DNA of 64,000 nt from GCA-2748575 sp965222725 (GTDB lineage Bacteria; Pseudomonadota; Gammaproteobacteria; Pseudomonadales; Ketobacteraceae): positions 1,488,001 to 1,552,000 of the forward strand of contig OZ244969.1 in the NCBI GenBank assembly GCA_965222725.1, read 5' to 3'. The position numbers and the translations under genes are program-made. A model generated the notes under the pieces. That model was not told the DNA's origin and did not search any database. It was given only the letters and a program-made list of their open reading frames with translations. Positions 42,642-51,872 of this stretch are shown piece after piece (the first letter of the stretch is position 1; each line of letters starts with the position of its first letter).

Positions 42642-42965
42642 TCAGATATTGCTGTCGATAAAGGCGGTCAGCTGTGACTTGGACAGGGCGCCTACTTTGG
42701 TGGCTTCCACGTTGCCGTTCTTGAACAGCATCAGGGTGGGAATACCACGAATGCCATATTTCGGGGGTGTTTCGCCATTCTCGTCGATGTTGAGTTTGGC
42801 GATCTTGAGTTTTCCTTCGTACTCACCGGAAATTTCATCCAGAATCGGGGCGATCATCTTGCAGGGGCCACACCACTCTGCCCAATAATCCACCAGTACA
42901 GGGCAGTCTGCCTGCAGGACCTCGGCATCGAAATTGCCGTCAGTTACGTTTACGATTTCACTCAT
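42642..42965 (-). CDS. trxA: Thioredoxin 1
   Basis: The 107-residue protein starts MSEIVNVTDGNFDAEVLQ and has the WAEWCGPCKMIAP active site and the cis-Pro loop GIRGIPTLMLF. It reduces cytoplasmic disulfides. TTGGAGA eight bases before ATG 42965 fixes the start; the longer frame to 43088 is upstream DNA. trxA-rho linkage is conserved; ppx diverges upstream. Confidence 0.97.
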   Translation of the reverse strand: MSEIVNVTDGNFDAEVLQADCPVLVDYWAEWCGPCKMIAPILDEISGEYEGKLKIAKLNIDENGETPPKYGIRGIPTLMLFKNGNVEATKVGALSKSQLTAFIDSNI

Positions 42966-43225
42966 GTTGATCTCCAATGTCGAACCCGTCAGCTGGTGAC
43001 CGAAAAGCTTCTGCTTAGACAGGTTCGCGATACTCTGATTCTTGGTTATTACTTTTGGAAAGATAGTGCCAGCGCACTCACAATTCAAATGTAATTGAAA
43101 ATTTTACCTTTCTTGGCGCCTTACCGCCAATTTAATTAGCGCTTGATGTAGACTAAAAGCTGCTATTATCCGCAGCAACAAATCGCCCGGCTGTTGACAA
43201 CAGCTGCTTGCAGAAGGATTCGGAT

Positions 43226-44740
43226 TTGGATCAGAAAACAGTGGACGAGGTGCCTGAGGGGCAGGTGATGGCGGCCATCGATATGGGTTCCAACAGTTTC
43301 CATATGGTGGTGGCCCGGCTGGAATCCGGCGAAATGCGCCTGCTACAGAAATTTGGTGAAAAAGTGCGCATGGCCGCGGGCCTGGACGAGCAGAACCTGA
43401 TTTCGGATGACGCCATAGAGCGTGGGCTGGACTGCTTGCGGCGCTTCGCCCAACGCGCTGAAAATATCGAGCCCGGCTGGCTGCGCTGCATTGGCACCAA
43501 TACATTGCGCAAGGCTCGCAACGGCAGGCGCTTTATCCGGGAAGCGGAAAAAATTCTGAACTGCCCCGTTGAGGTGGTGGCCGGCCGGGAAGAGGCCCGT
43601 CTCATTTATCTGGGAGTATCCCACAGCCTGCCGTCCCATGAAGGCAAACGCCTGGTGTTTGATGTGGGTGGCGGCTCCACAGAATTTATTATCGGTGAAA
43701 AATTCGAACCCCTGCTGACGGAAAGTCTGCATATGGGCTGTGTCAGCTATATGGAGCGCTTCTTTCCTGATGGGGCTATTACGGAATGGAACTTTTTCCG
43801 CGCTGTTATGGCCGTGCGCCGGGAACTGGTGGCCATTGAGGCAGCCTATCGTGAAACCGGCTGGGAGCAGGTGGTGGGCGCATCCGGTACGGTCAAGGCG
43901 GTGCGCAATGCCATTGTGGAATCCGGCCTGGCGGAAGACTGTATCAGCCGCGAGGGTCTGGAAAAGCTGATTGAAAAAGTGCTTGGTTTCAAATCCACTA
44001 ATGACTTGCAGATTCCCGGCGTCAAACCCGACCGGGCGGCTGTGTTTCCCAGTGGCCTGGCCATCGTCACCGGTATCATGGATGAATTGAACATCAACGA
44101 GGTTTGCTATTCCGACGGTGCTCTGCGGGAAGGGGTGCTCTATGACATGCTGGGCAGGCTGGCCCATGAAAATGTCTGTGAGCGCACTATCTCTTCCATG
44201 ATGAAACGCTACAGCGTGGATCAGAGTCAGGCAGAGCGGGTGCAGCAAACGGCGTTGCAGGCCTTTGATCAGGCCCGTGATGCCTGGAATCTTGAGGATG
44301 ACTATTACCGTGAACTGTTGAGCTGGGCTGCGCTGGTTCATGAAATCGGTGTGGTGATTTCCCATTCCGGCTTTCACAAGCACGGTGCCTATGTGCTGCA
44401 ACATTCCGACATGGCGGGATTTTCCCAGCGGGAGCAAATGATTCTGGCGGTGCTGGTGGCCAGTCACAGACGCAAGATCCGCCAACCTTTATTTGATGAG
44501 CTTCCGGAAGCGGTTCAGCTCTATACCCTTAAGCTGAGTTTGCTGCTGAGAGTGGCAGTGTTGCTGCATCGTTCCCGGCGGGAAAGCCATCTGCCCAGTT
44601 TTAAACTGGTGGCGGATGATAACTGTGTGACGCTGACATTTCCTGATGGCTGGCTGGATGAGCATCCGCTGACCAATGGCGAACTGCAGCAGGAAGTGGG
44701 CATGTGGGAGAAGGTGGGTTTTTCTCTGGAAGTGCATTAA
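43226..44740 (+). CDS. ppx: Exopolyphosphatase
   Basis: The 504-residue protein has the Ppx/GppA fold: AAIDMGSNSFHMVVARLESG, a second phosphate loop VFDVGGGSTEFIIGE, and the C-terminal HD-like helical region (SWAALVHEIGVVISHSGFHKHGAYVL). It removes phosphate from polyphosphate ends. TTG at 43226, seven bases after AGAAGGA, gives an N-terminus and length like Pseudomonas Ppx (about 506); a TTG at 43208 or ATG at 43268 is less likely. It converges with ppk, the polyphosphate-making enzyme. Confidence 0.94.
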   Translation: MDQKTVDEVPEGQVMAAIDMGSNSFHMVVARLESGEMRLLQKFGEKVRMAAGLDEQNLISDDAIERGLDCLRRFAQRAENIEPGWLRCIGTNTLRKARNGRRFIREAEKILNCPVEVVAGREEARLIYLGVSHSLPSHEGKRLVFDVGGGSTEFIIGEKFEPLLTESLHMGCVSYMERFFPDGAITEWNFFRAVMAVRRELVAIEAAYRETGWEQVVGASGTVKAVRNAIVESGLAEDCISREGLEKLIEKVLGFKSTNDLQIPGVKPDRAAVFPSGLAIVTGIMDELNINEVCYSDGALREGVLYDMLGRLAHENVCERTISSMMKRYSVDQSQAERVQQTALQAFDQARDAWNLEDDYYRELLSWAALVHEIGVVISHSGFHKHGAYVLQHSDMAGFSQREQMILAVLVASHRRKIRQPLFDELPEAVQLYTLKLSLLLRVAVLLHRSRRESHLPSFKLVADDNCVTLTFPDGWLDEHPLTNGELQQEVGMWEKVGFSLEVH

Positions 44741-44746
44741 CAGCGA

Positions 44747-44774
44747 CAGGGAGCCGGAACAGCTCCCTGGTTTT
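44747..44774 (+). terminator. Terminator after ppx
   Basis: CAGGGAGC (44747-44754) pairs with GCTCCCTG (44762-44769), followed by GTTTTG, seven bases past the ppx stop and between converging ppx and ppk. Confidence 0.75.
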
Positions 44775-44824
44775 GACTGTTTTGTTTGTCCGTTCTTATT
44801 TGCCTTTTCTTATTTTTCTCTTTC

Positions 44825-46942
44825 TTATTTTCCCAGGGTTTCCATCAGATATTCCTGCGCTGAAATACGCTCTTCCCCTTCTGCCGGTACTACCTTGGTG
44901 TAGCTACCGTCCGGATTCAGAGTCCAGGCCTGGCAGTTGTCCTTCAGGTAAATTTCCAGGCCTTCCTTTAGCACGCGGCGATTGAGCGTGCGCTCAATAA
45001 TGGGAAAGCAGATTTCCACCCGGCGAATCAGGTTGCGCTCCATCAGATCGGCGCTGGAGCAGTAGGTTTTCGGCCGATTGTTGTTGTGGAAATAGTACAC
45101 CCGGGTGTGCTCCAGAAAGCGGCCCACAATAGAGCGTACTTCGATATTTTCGGAAACACCGGGCACTCCGGGACGCAGACAACACATACCCCGCACAATC
45201 ATTTTGATCTGTACGCCAGCCTGGGATGCCCGGTACAGGGCTTTGATTACTTCCTTTTCAGTCAGGGAGTTGCACTTGAAAATGATTTTCGCCGGTTTAC
45301 CGGCCAGGGCGTTTTCCCGTTCCTGATCAATCAGGCGGATCAGCTCACTGTGGAGGGTAAAGGGCGAGTGGTACAGCTGTTTCAGCCGTGCCGCCCGGCC
45401 CATGCCTGTCAGCTCCTGAAAAATTTTGTGCACATCTTCGGCCACTTCTTCATTGGCGGTGAGCAGGCTGTAGTCGGAATACAGGCGGGCATTGCCGGCG
45501 TGGTAGTTGCCGGTGCCCATATGGATATAGCGGCGCAGGCCGTCTTTTTCCCGGCGTACCACCATGATCATTTTGGAATGGGTCTTGTAGTTCACAATGC
45601 CGTATACCACCACGGCGCCGGCTTCCTGCAGGCGATTGGCAATCTCGATATTGCTGGCCTCGTCAAAGCGGGCCCGCAGTTCCACGATAGCGGTAACTTC
45701 CTTGCCGTTGCGGGCGGCCTCCACCAGCGTATCCAGGATTTCCGAATCCTTGCCGGTGCGGTACAGGGTTTGTTTGATGGCCACCACGTTGGGATCTTTT
45801 GCCGCCTGGCGCAGAAAGCTCACCACTGGCTGAAAGGATTCATAGGGGTGCAGCAAAAGCACATCCTGGGTGTGGAGCACATCAAAAATATTGTCCGGGC
45901 GTTTTACCGGCGCAGGTAGTGCCGGCTTGTAGGCGGTGAACCGCAAATCCGGCCGTTCGATATCAATCAGCGACATCATGCGGGTCAGGTTCACCGGGCC
46001 GTTTACCTTGTAGAGTTCCCGCTCGGTCAGGCCGAATTTTTTCAGCAGGAAATTCACCATATCCTCGGGCATGTTGTCGGCCACTTCCAGGCGGACTTCT
46101 TCGCCATAGCGGCGGGAGAAGAGTTCGCCTTTCAAGGCATCGGACAGGTCATCCACCTTTTCCTCATCCAGAAACAGGTCCGAGTTACGGGTCAGGCGGA
46201 ACTGGTAACAGCCGGTGGCTTTCATGCCGGGGAACAGCGAGCTGGCGTGATAATGAATCACTGAAGACAGAAACACGTAATGCTCGCCGGGCTTGTCGCC
46301 GCAGATGTCATCGGGCAGGCGAATAAAGCGGGGCAGGGATTTGGGGGCAGGCAATACCGCCAGACCCAGCTGCCGGCCAAAGGCGTCTTTGCCTTCCAGG
46401 CTCACCAGAAAGTTCAGGCTTTTGTTCACCAGGCGGGGAAACGGGTGGGCCAGGTCCAGGCCAATGGGGGTCAGAACCGGCGCCACCTGCTTGCGGAAGT
46501 AATGCTTGATCCAGCGCACTTGATCCGCATTCCACTGGTCACGGGCCAGAAAGTGGATGTTCTGCTCTGCCAGGGCGGGCAGCAGGCCTTCGTTCAATAT
46601 GCGGTACTGGCGTTCAATGGCCGCATGGCAGCGTTCGCTGATGATTCTGAGCACTTCCGTGGGGTGCATGCCGTCCGCTTCCGGGCGGGCCTGGTTGTAG
46701 GCGATATCCCGCTGCAGCCCGGCCAGACGGATTTCAAAAAATTCATCCATGTTACTGCTGAAGATTAACAGAAACTTGAAGCGCTCCAGCAGTGGCAGTG
46801 TAGGGTCGTCGGCCTGCTCCAATACCCGCAGATTAAACTCCAGCAGGCTCAGATACCGGTTAATGTAGAATTCCGGGTTGTCCAGATCGATGGGCTGCTC
46901 TTCGGTCACGTTGGCTGCGTTAATCTCTTCGGGGCTGTTCAT
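44825..46942 (-). CDS. ppk: Polyphosphate kinase
   Basis: The 705-residue enzyme has the N-terminal helical domain (YLSLLEFNLRVLEQADDPTLPLLERFKFL), the head domain and two PLD-like catalytic domains with KTHSKMIMVVRRE, YIHMGTGNYHAGNARLYSD and STRVYYFHNNNRP-like text carrying the active-site His residues. It makes polyphosphate from ATP. hemB lies 7 bp upstream on the same strand, so the pair is probably co-transcribed. Confidence 0.96.
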   Translation of the reverse strand: MNSPEEINAANVTEEQPIDLDNPEFYINRYLSLLEFNLRVLEQADDPTLPLLERFKFLLIFSSNMDEFFEIRLAGLQRDIAYNQARPEADGMHPTEVLRIISERCHAAIERQYRILNEGLLPALAEQNIHFLARDQWNADQVRWIKHYFRKQVAPVLTPIGLDLAHPFPRLVNKSLNFLVSLEGKDAFGRQLGLAVLPAPKSLPRFIRLPDDICGDKPGEHYVFLSSVIHYHASSLFPGMKATGCYQFRLTRNSDLFLDEEKVDDLSDALKGELFSRRYGEEVRLEVADNMPEDMVNFLLKKFGLTERELYKVNGPVNLTRMMSLIDIERPDLRFTAYKPALPAPVKRPDNIFDVLHTQDVLLLHPYESFQPVVSFLRQAAKDPNVVAIKQTLYRTGKDSEILDTLVEAARNGKEVTAIVELRARFDEASNIEIANRLQEAGAVVVYGIVNYKTHSKMIMVVRREKDGLRRYIHMGTGNYHAGNARLYSDYSLLTANEEVAEDVHKIFQELTGMGRAARLKQLYHSPFTLHSELIRLIDQERENALAGKPAKIIFKCNSLTEKEVIKALYRASQAGVQIKMIVRGMCCLRPGVPGVSENIEVRSIVGRFLEHTRVYYFHNNNRPKTYCSSADLMERNLIRRVEICFPIIERTLNRRVLKEGLEIYLKDNCQAWTLNPDGSYTKVVPAEGEERISAQEYLMETLGK

Positions 46943-46949
46943 AGGGCTC

Positions 46950-47963
46950 TCATTGATTCAACAGTTCGGCGGCGGCTTTGGCGAAATAGGTCAGAACGCC
47001 ATCTGCCCCAGCTCTTTTAATACAGTTTAGTGACTCCAGTATGACAGTGTCACGATTCAGCCAGCCATTTTCAAAAGCCGCACAATGCATGGCGTATTCG
47101 CCACTCACCTGATACACAAAGGTCGGTGCGCCGAACTGGTCTTTCACTTCGCGCACCACATCCAGGTAGGGCATGCCGGGTTTTACCATGACCATATCGG
47201 CACCTTCTTCCAGATCCAGGGCCACCTCATGAAGGGCTTCCAGGCGGTTGGCGGGATCCATCTGATAGGTGGCCTTGTTGCCGCCCTTGAGGTTGCCGGC
47301 GGAGCCGACCGCATCGCGGAAGGGGCCGTAGTAGCTGGAGGCGTACTTGGCGGAATAGGCCATGATCCGGGTATTCACATGGCCGGTTTCCTCCAGAATC
47401 TGGCGCACGGCACCGATACGGCCATCCATCATGTCAGACGGGGCCACCACATCCGCGCCGGCTTCAGCATGGGACTGGGCCTGTTTCATCAGGGTTTCGG
47501 TGGTAATGTCGTTCAGCACATAGCCATTGTCATCAATGATGCCGTCCTGACCGTGCGTGGTGAAGGGGTCCAGGGCCACGTCGGTGATCACGCCCATCTC
47601 CGGGGCGGCATCCTTGATGGCCTTGACCGCCTGCTGGGCCAGGCCGTTGGGGTTGTAGGCTTCTTTGGCGTCCAGGGATTTGCGTTCCTGGGGCGTCACC
47701 GGGAACAGGGCAATGGCGGGTATCCCCAGGGATGCCAGCGTCTTTGCTTCCTTCTGCAGTTCGTCCAGCGTCAACCGCTCAATGCCGGGCATGGAGGGAA
47801 CCTTTTCCCGCTGGCTCTGTCCTTCAATAACGAACATTGGATAAATCAGGTCGTTCACTGTTAAGGTGGTTTCCCGCATCAGACGCCGGGAAAAATCGTC
47901 TTTGCGCATGCGGCGCATACGGGTGACAGGAAAAGGGCCTCGGGGCAGTGAATGAATTGGCAT
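46950..47963 (-). CDS. hemB: Delta-aminolevulinic acid dehydratase
   Basis: The 337-residue enzyme shows the two catalytic lysines in MAYSAKYASSYYGPFRDA and MVMVKPGMPYLDVV, and the metal-dependent site region VALDPFTTHGQDGI. The DPFTTHGQDG pattern lacks the Cys cluster of zinc enzymes, typical of Mg-dependent bacterial HemB. It condenses two aminolevulinates to porphobilinogen. It is first in a likely hemB-ppk unit. Confidence 0.97.
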   Translation of the reverse strand: MPIHSLPRGPFPVTRMRRMRKDDFSRRLMRETTLTVNDLIYPMFVIEGQSQREKVPSMPGIERLTLDELQKEAKTLASLGIPAIALFPVTPQERKSLDAKEAYNPNGLAQQAVKAIKDAAPEMGVITDVALDPFTTHGQDGIIDDNGYVLNDITTETLMKQAQSHAEAGADVVAPSDMMDGRIGAVRQILEETGHVNTRIMAYSAKYASSYYGPFRDAVGSAGNLKGGNKATYQMDPANRLEALHEVALDLEEGADMVMVKPGMPYLDVVREVKDQFGAPTFVYQVSGEYAMHCAAFENGWLNRDTVILESLNCIKRAGADGVLTYFAKAAAELLNQ

Positions 47964-48096
47964 GCTGGCAACACCTTTATATGTCCGGATTTGCGGTTGG
48001 CGAATGACTGGGTTATGCCCAGGGTGCTGAAAACGAGTATATTACCTGAATTCGATTAATATATCTGATGCCGGAATCAGTTAGCAGGAAGTCTTA

Positions 48097-48807
48097 ATGG
48101 ATAAGAAAAAACTCATCGTCCTGGCGGCGGTTGTGGCGCTGGTGGTCGCCTGGATCGGTTTCGGCGGCACCGAATACCTCAACTTTGCCACGATCAAAGC
48201 CAAGCAGGCCGAATGGCTGGCCCTGTATCAGGATAACCCCGTTAAGGTGATCGCCGTTTATTTTCTGGTGTATGTGCTGGTAACGGGTCTGTCACTGCCC
48301 GGCGCCGCGGTAATGACATTACTGGCCGGTGCGCTCTTTGGTGTGGTGATGGGTACGGTGATTGTTTCTTTTGCCAGTACGATTGGCGCCACCGTCGCGT
48401 TTCTGGTGGCACGTTACCTGGCACGGGATATGGTGCAACAGCGTTTCGCCACACAGCTGTCCACCATTAACAGGGGCGTGGAAAAAGAAGGCGCATTTTA
48501 TCTGTTTTCCCTGCGGCTGGTGCCGGTGTTTCCTTTCTTTCTGATCAACATCGTGATGGCACTGACCCCAATCCGTGCCTGGACCTTTTACTGGGTAAGT
48601 CAGGTGGGCATGTTTGCCGGCACCATCGTGTATGTGAATGCCGGTACCCAGCTGGCTCAGCTGGAATCCCTGAAAGGTATTCTCTCCCTTGAATTACTGA
48701 TTTCGTTTTCACTGTTGGGACTTTTGCCGCTGGTGGCAAAGAAAGTGGTAGAGCTGCTGCGTAAAAGGAAGCTGCATGAGCAAAGCAAAGAAGCCGAAGA
48801 AGTTTGA
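48097..48807 (+). CDS. TVP38/TMEM64 (VTT/DedA-like) membrane protein
   Basis: The 236-residue protein has five or six membrane helices and the VTT-domain core LPGAAVMTLLAGALFGVVMG, GATVAFLVARYLARD, and FYLFSLRLVPVFPFFLINI. VTT proteins are linked to lipid scrambling or small-molecule export. It is commonly found beside or fused to disulfide-type flavoproteins; here the flavoprotein gene starts 32 bp before its stop. It is first in a plus-strand run of five genes, divergent from hemB. Confidence 0.9.
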   Translation: MDKKKLIVLAAVVALVVAWIGFGGTEYLNFATIKAKQAEWLALYQDNPVKVIAVYFLVYVLVTGLSLPGAAVMTLLAGALFGVVMGTVIVSFASTIGATVAFLVARYLARDMVQQRFATQLSTINRGVEKEGAFYLFSLRLVPVFPFFLINIVMALTPIRAWTFYWVSQVGMFAGTIVYVNAGTQLAQLESLKGILSLELLISFSLLGLLPLVAKKVVELLRKRKLHEQSKEAEEV

Positions 48808-50236
48808 CCGCAACCTGATCGTGATCGGCGCCGGTGCCGCCGGGCTGGTCACTTCCTATATTGCGGCGGTGGTGAAAGCCCGGGTTACGCTGATCGAAGG
48901 CCACGCCATGGGGGGCGATTGCCTCAACACCGGTTGCGTGCCCAGCAAAAGCCTGATTCGCAGCGCCAAGATTGTGAACTATATCGATCGTGCCCGGGAG
49001 TTCGGTTTAAAACCCACCATGGCCAGTTTTGATTTTGCCGAAGTGATGGACCGGGTGCAGCGCAGTATCAATACCATCGAGCCCCACGATTCCGTGGAAC
49101 GTTACACCGGCCTGGGGGTGGAATGTATTCAGGGTTACGCAAAATTCATTTCCCCCTGGGAAGTGGAAGTGAACGGCAAAACCTTGTCGGCCCGCAATAT
49201 AGTGATTGCCACCGGCGCCAAACCTTTTGTGCCCCCCATTCCCGGGCTGGAGAAGGTAGGTTACCTCACGTCGGATACGGTCTGGGATTTGCGCAGCAAA
49301 CCCCGGCGCATGGTGGTGCTGGGGGGCGGCCCCATTGGCAGCGAACTGAGTCAGGCGTTCGCCCGGTTGGGCATTGAGATTATTCAGATTGAAATGATGC
49401 CGCGCCTGCTGTTGCGGGAAGACGAAGAGGTTTCCCGCATTGTGGCAGACAGCCTTGCCAGAGATGGGGTGAAAGTACTGACGGATCATAAAGTGGTGGG
49501 CGCGGAAATGATTGCCCGGGACAAGGTGGTGATCTGTGAGCATCGCGGCCAGCAGGTGGCGGTGCATTGCGATGAAATTCTGGTGGCCGTGGGGCGGGCA
49601 GCCAACACCGCCGGCCTGGGGATTGATTTGCTGGGTCTGGAAACCAACAAGAACGGCACGCTCGTTGTTGATCAGTACCTGCGCACTACACGGCAACCTC
49701 ATATTCTTGCCTGCGGTGATGTGGCGGGGCCCTATCAGTTTACCCATACGGCAGCTCATCAGGCCTGGTATGCTTCGGTTAATGGTCTTTTTGGTCAGTT
49801 CAAGAAATTCAAGGCGGACTATTCCGTGATTCCCTGGTGTACTTTTACCGATCCCGAAGTGGCCCGTGTTGGCCTGAATGAACTGGAAGCCAAAGAGCAG
49901 AGTATTCCCTATGAGGTGGCCACCTACGGGATCGATGACCTGGATCGCGCCATTTGCGATGAGGAAGCCCACGGCTTTGTTAAAGTGCTCACCAAACCGG
50001 GCAAAGACAAAATTCTGGGGGTGACGATTGTGGGCCACCATGCCGGGGACCTGATTGCAGAATTTGTGTTAGCCATGAAGCATGGCATTGGCCTGAACAA
50101 GATTCTGGGCACCATCCATATTTATCCCACATGGAGTGAAGCGAACAAGTTTGCGGCCGGAGAATGGAAACAAAAGAACAAGCCGGAGTTCGCCCTGAAG
50201 ATGCTGGAAAAATATCACCGTTGGCGGCGTGGCTGA
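48776..50236 (+). CDS. Pyridine nucleotide-disulfide oxidoreductase (mercuric reductase-like)
   Basis: The 486-residue flavoprotein has the FAD motif IVIGAGAAGLVTSY, the redox-active disulfide Cys49-Cys54 in GDCLNTGCVPSKSL, the NAD(P) motif VVLGGGPIGSELSQAF and the dimer interface HIYPTWSEANKFAAG. It resembles MerA-type and lipoamide-dehydrogenase-type enzymes but has no N-terminal metal-binding domain and lacks the C-terminal Cys pair of MerA, so it is not a classical mercuric reductase. AAAAGGA precedes ATG 48776. Overlap with the VTT gene implies coupling; the substrate is unknown. Confidence 0.9.
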   Translation: MSKAKKPKKFDRNLIVIGAGAAGLVTSYIAAVVKARVTLIEGHAMGGDCLNTGCVPSKSLIRSAKIVNYIDRAREFGLKPTMASFDFAEVMDRVQRSINTIEPHDSVERYTGLGVECIQGYAKFISPWEVEVNGKTLSARNIVIATGAKPFVPPIPGLEKVGYLTSDTVWDLRSKPRRMVVLGGGPIGSELSQAFARLGIEIIQIEMMPRLLLREDEEVSRIVADSLARDGVKVLTDHKVVGAEMIARDKVVICEHRGQQVAVHCDEILVAVGRAANTAGLGIDLLGLETNKNGTLVVDQYLRTTRQPHILACGDVAGPYQFTHTAAHQAWYASVNGLFGQFKKFKADYSVIPWCTFTDPEVARVGLNELEAKEQSIPYEVATYGIDDLDRAICDEEAHGFVKVLTKPGKDKILGVTIVGHHAGDLIAEFVLAMKHGIGLNKILGTIHIYPTWSEANKFAAGEWKQKNKPEFALKMLEKYHRWRRG

Positions 50237-50251
50237 CAAGAGGCGCGGATC

Positions 50252-50668
50252 ATGTGGCGTATTATGTGTTGTAAAGCAAACGGGTTACTGATGGTTCTGG
50301 TGCTTTTGATGGCAGCGGGCTGCCATGAGCATGCCGAGGATTGCCTGGACGGTGATGGCCCGGAGTTTTCCACCGATAACCTGCCCAATGCTGTACTGAA
50401 TCAGGAATACGAAGCACGCATCCGGGTGCAGATTAATAACGAGCCGTTTGATGACCGCTTCTTTTACGATTTTGATGTCGAACAATGGGAGCTGCCACAG
50501 GGGCTGCGCTTCGTTCAGTACGACGCGGAACGCTATTTGTATATTGAAGGCACTCCCACCGAAACCGGCTTCTTCCGTTTTGATGTGCGTGTGCGGGTGG
50601 CCGGTTCACCCGATCTTTGTTATTACCGCGACCGGGAAACCTACAGTCTGCTGGTAACCGAAATCTGA
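50252..50668 (+). CDS. Small lipoprotein with Ig-like (putative He_PIG) fold
   Basis: The 138-residue product has a lipoprotein signal (LLMVLVLLMAAGC, lipidated Cys24). Its beta-rich mature part reads LPNAVLNQEYEARIRV, LPQGLRFVQYDAERYLYIEGTPTETGFFRFDVRV. The G-x-P-T-E-x-G-x-F-x-F pattern is characteristic of He_PIG/cadherin-like Ig modules. It starts 15 bp after the flavoprotein gene, with GAGG eight bases before ATG. No enzymatic motif; role in the operon unclear. Confidence 0.68.
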   Translation: MWRIMCCKANGLLMVLVLLMAAGCHEHAEDCLDGDGPEFSTDNLPNAVLNQEYEARIRVQINNEPFDDRFFYDFDVEQWELPQGLRFVQYDAERYLYIEGTPTETGFFRFDVRVRVAGSPDLCYYRDRETYSLLVTEI

Positions 50669-50720
50669 CATTCTGAAACTCTAACTTATTAAAACACTGA
50701 AGAGCAAAGCGAGATACTTG

Positions 50721-51845
50721 ATGGATGTAAAAACCTCTGTTCTGGAACGTTATTCCGAAGGCGCCCAGGAACGCCAGGAAAGTCTGTGTTGCCCGGTGGA
50801 CTACGACACCAGCCTGCTAAAACTCCTGCCTCAGGAAATAATCGACAAGGATTATGGTTGTGGTGACCCTTCCCGCTATGTTGAGGCAGGCGATGTGGTA
50901 TTGGACCTGGGCAGCGGCGGCGGAAAAATCTGCTACATGGCGGCGCAGCTGGTAGGCGCCGGTGGCCGGGTGATCGGTGTGGACATGAATGATGACATGC
51001 TGGATCTGGCGCGGCGCCATCTGCCGGACATGACCGAAAAACTGGGTGGCGCGGCAGTGGAATTTCGCAAGGGCCATATTCAGGATCTGTCACTGAGCCT
51101 GGATGCGGTGGAAACCTATATAAAACGCAATCCCATCGAAACTCTGGAAGAGCTGGAAGAATTCGAAGCCTGGAAACGTCGGGAACGTCGCGAGAATCCC
51201 ATGGTTGAGAGCGACAGTGTGTCGCTGGTGGTGTCCAACTGCGTACTGAATCTGGTGGCCAATGAGGACCGCCAGCAGATGATTGCAGAAATTTTTCGCG
51301 TATTGAAACCCGGTGGCCGTGTGGCCATTTCCGATATTGTCAGTGATGAGACAGTGCCGGAGCATTTGCAGAATGATCCCCATTTATGGAGCGGTTGTAT
51401 TTCCGGTGCCTTCGAGGAAAAAGCCTTTATTCAGGCTTTTCTGGATGCCGGCTTTATCGGTGTGAGTTATGACAAGTGGGATGGTGAACCCTGGCAGGTG
51501 GTGGAAGGCATTGAATTCCGCTCCGTGACGCTGACCGCGTACAAGCCGGTGGACACGGCTGCACTGGATGCCGGGCAGGCCGTGATTTATAAAGGCCCTT
51601 TCCGGGAAGTGTATGATGATTATGGTCGCGTTTATCGCCGTGGCGATCGGGTGGCCGTCAGCGAGCGCTTCTTTGAAAATCTTACTCTGGGGGCGTATAA
51701 GGATCACTTTATCGGCGTGCAGCCACAAACACCGCCGGCGGAAAAAAACGCCTTCTGTTCCAAACCCGGTACCCTGCGCCCGGTAACAGAAACCAAAGGT
51801 GGCAAGCATGCCAATAGTGGTAACAGCGGTGGTGGCTGCTGTTAA
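50721..51845 (+). CDS. ArsM-like SAM methyltransferase
   Basis: The 374-residue protein has the methyltransferase core VLDLGSGGGKICYMAAQ and the three cysteines of arsenite methyltransferases in their usual settings: Cys47 (KDYGCGDP), Cys174 (VVSNCVLNLV) and Cys226 (GCISGAFEE). About 40 extra charged residues lie at about 125-168 (ETYIKRNPIETLEELEEFEA...) between the SAM domain and Cys174, which typical ArsM lacks. The tail ends GGGCC, a metal-binding Cys pair. ATG at 50721 is preferred over TTG at 50718. It follows the VTT-flavoprotein-lipoprotein genes and precedes elbB by 27 bp. Metalloid methylation is likely; arsenic as substrate is inferred. Confidence 0.82.
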   Translation: MDVKTSVLERYSEGAQERQESLCCPVDYDTSLLKLLPQEIIDKDYGCGDPSRYVEAGDVVLDLGSGGGKICYMAAQLVGAGGRVIGVDMNDDMLDLARRHLPDMTEKLGGAAVEFRKGHIQDLSLSLDAVETYIKRNPIETLEELEEFEAWKRRERRENPMVESDSVSLVVSNCVLNLVANEDRQQMIAEIFRVLKPGGRVAISDIVSDETVPEHLQNDPHLWSGCISGAFEEKAFIQAFLDAGFIGVSYDKWDGEPWQVVEGIEFRSVTLTAYKPVDTAALDAGQAVIYKGPFREVYDDYGRVYRRGDRVAVSERFFENLTLGAYKDHFIGVQPQTPPAEKNAFCSKPGTLRPVTETKGGKHANSGNSGGGCC

Positions 51846-51872
51846 TGTCTGTACAGCAAAGAGGGAATAACG

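Noticed and set aside
48776..50236. Mercuric reductase
   Set aside because: The disulfide and FAD motifs fit, but the C-terminal Cys pair and mer gene context are missing.
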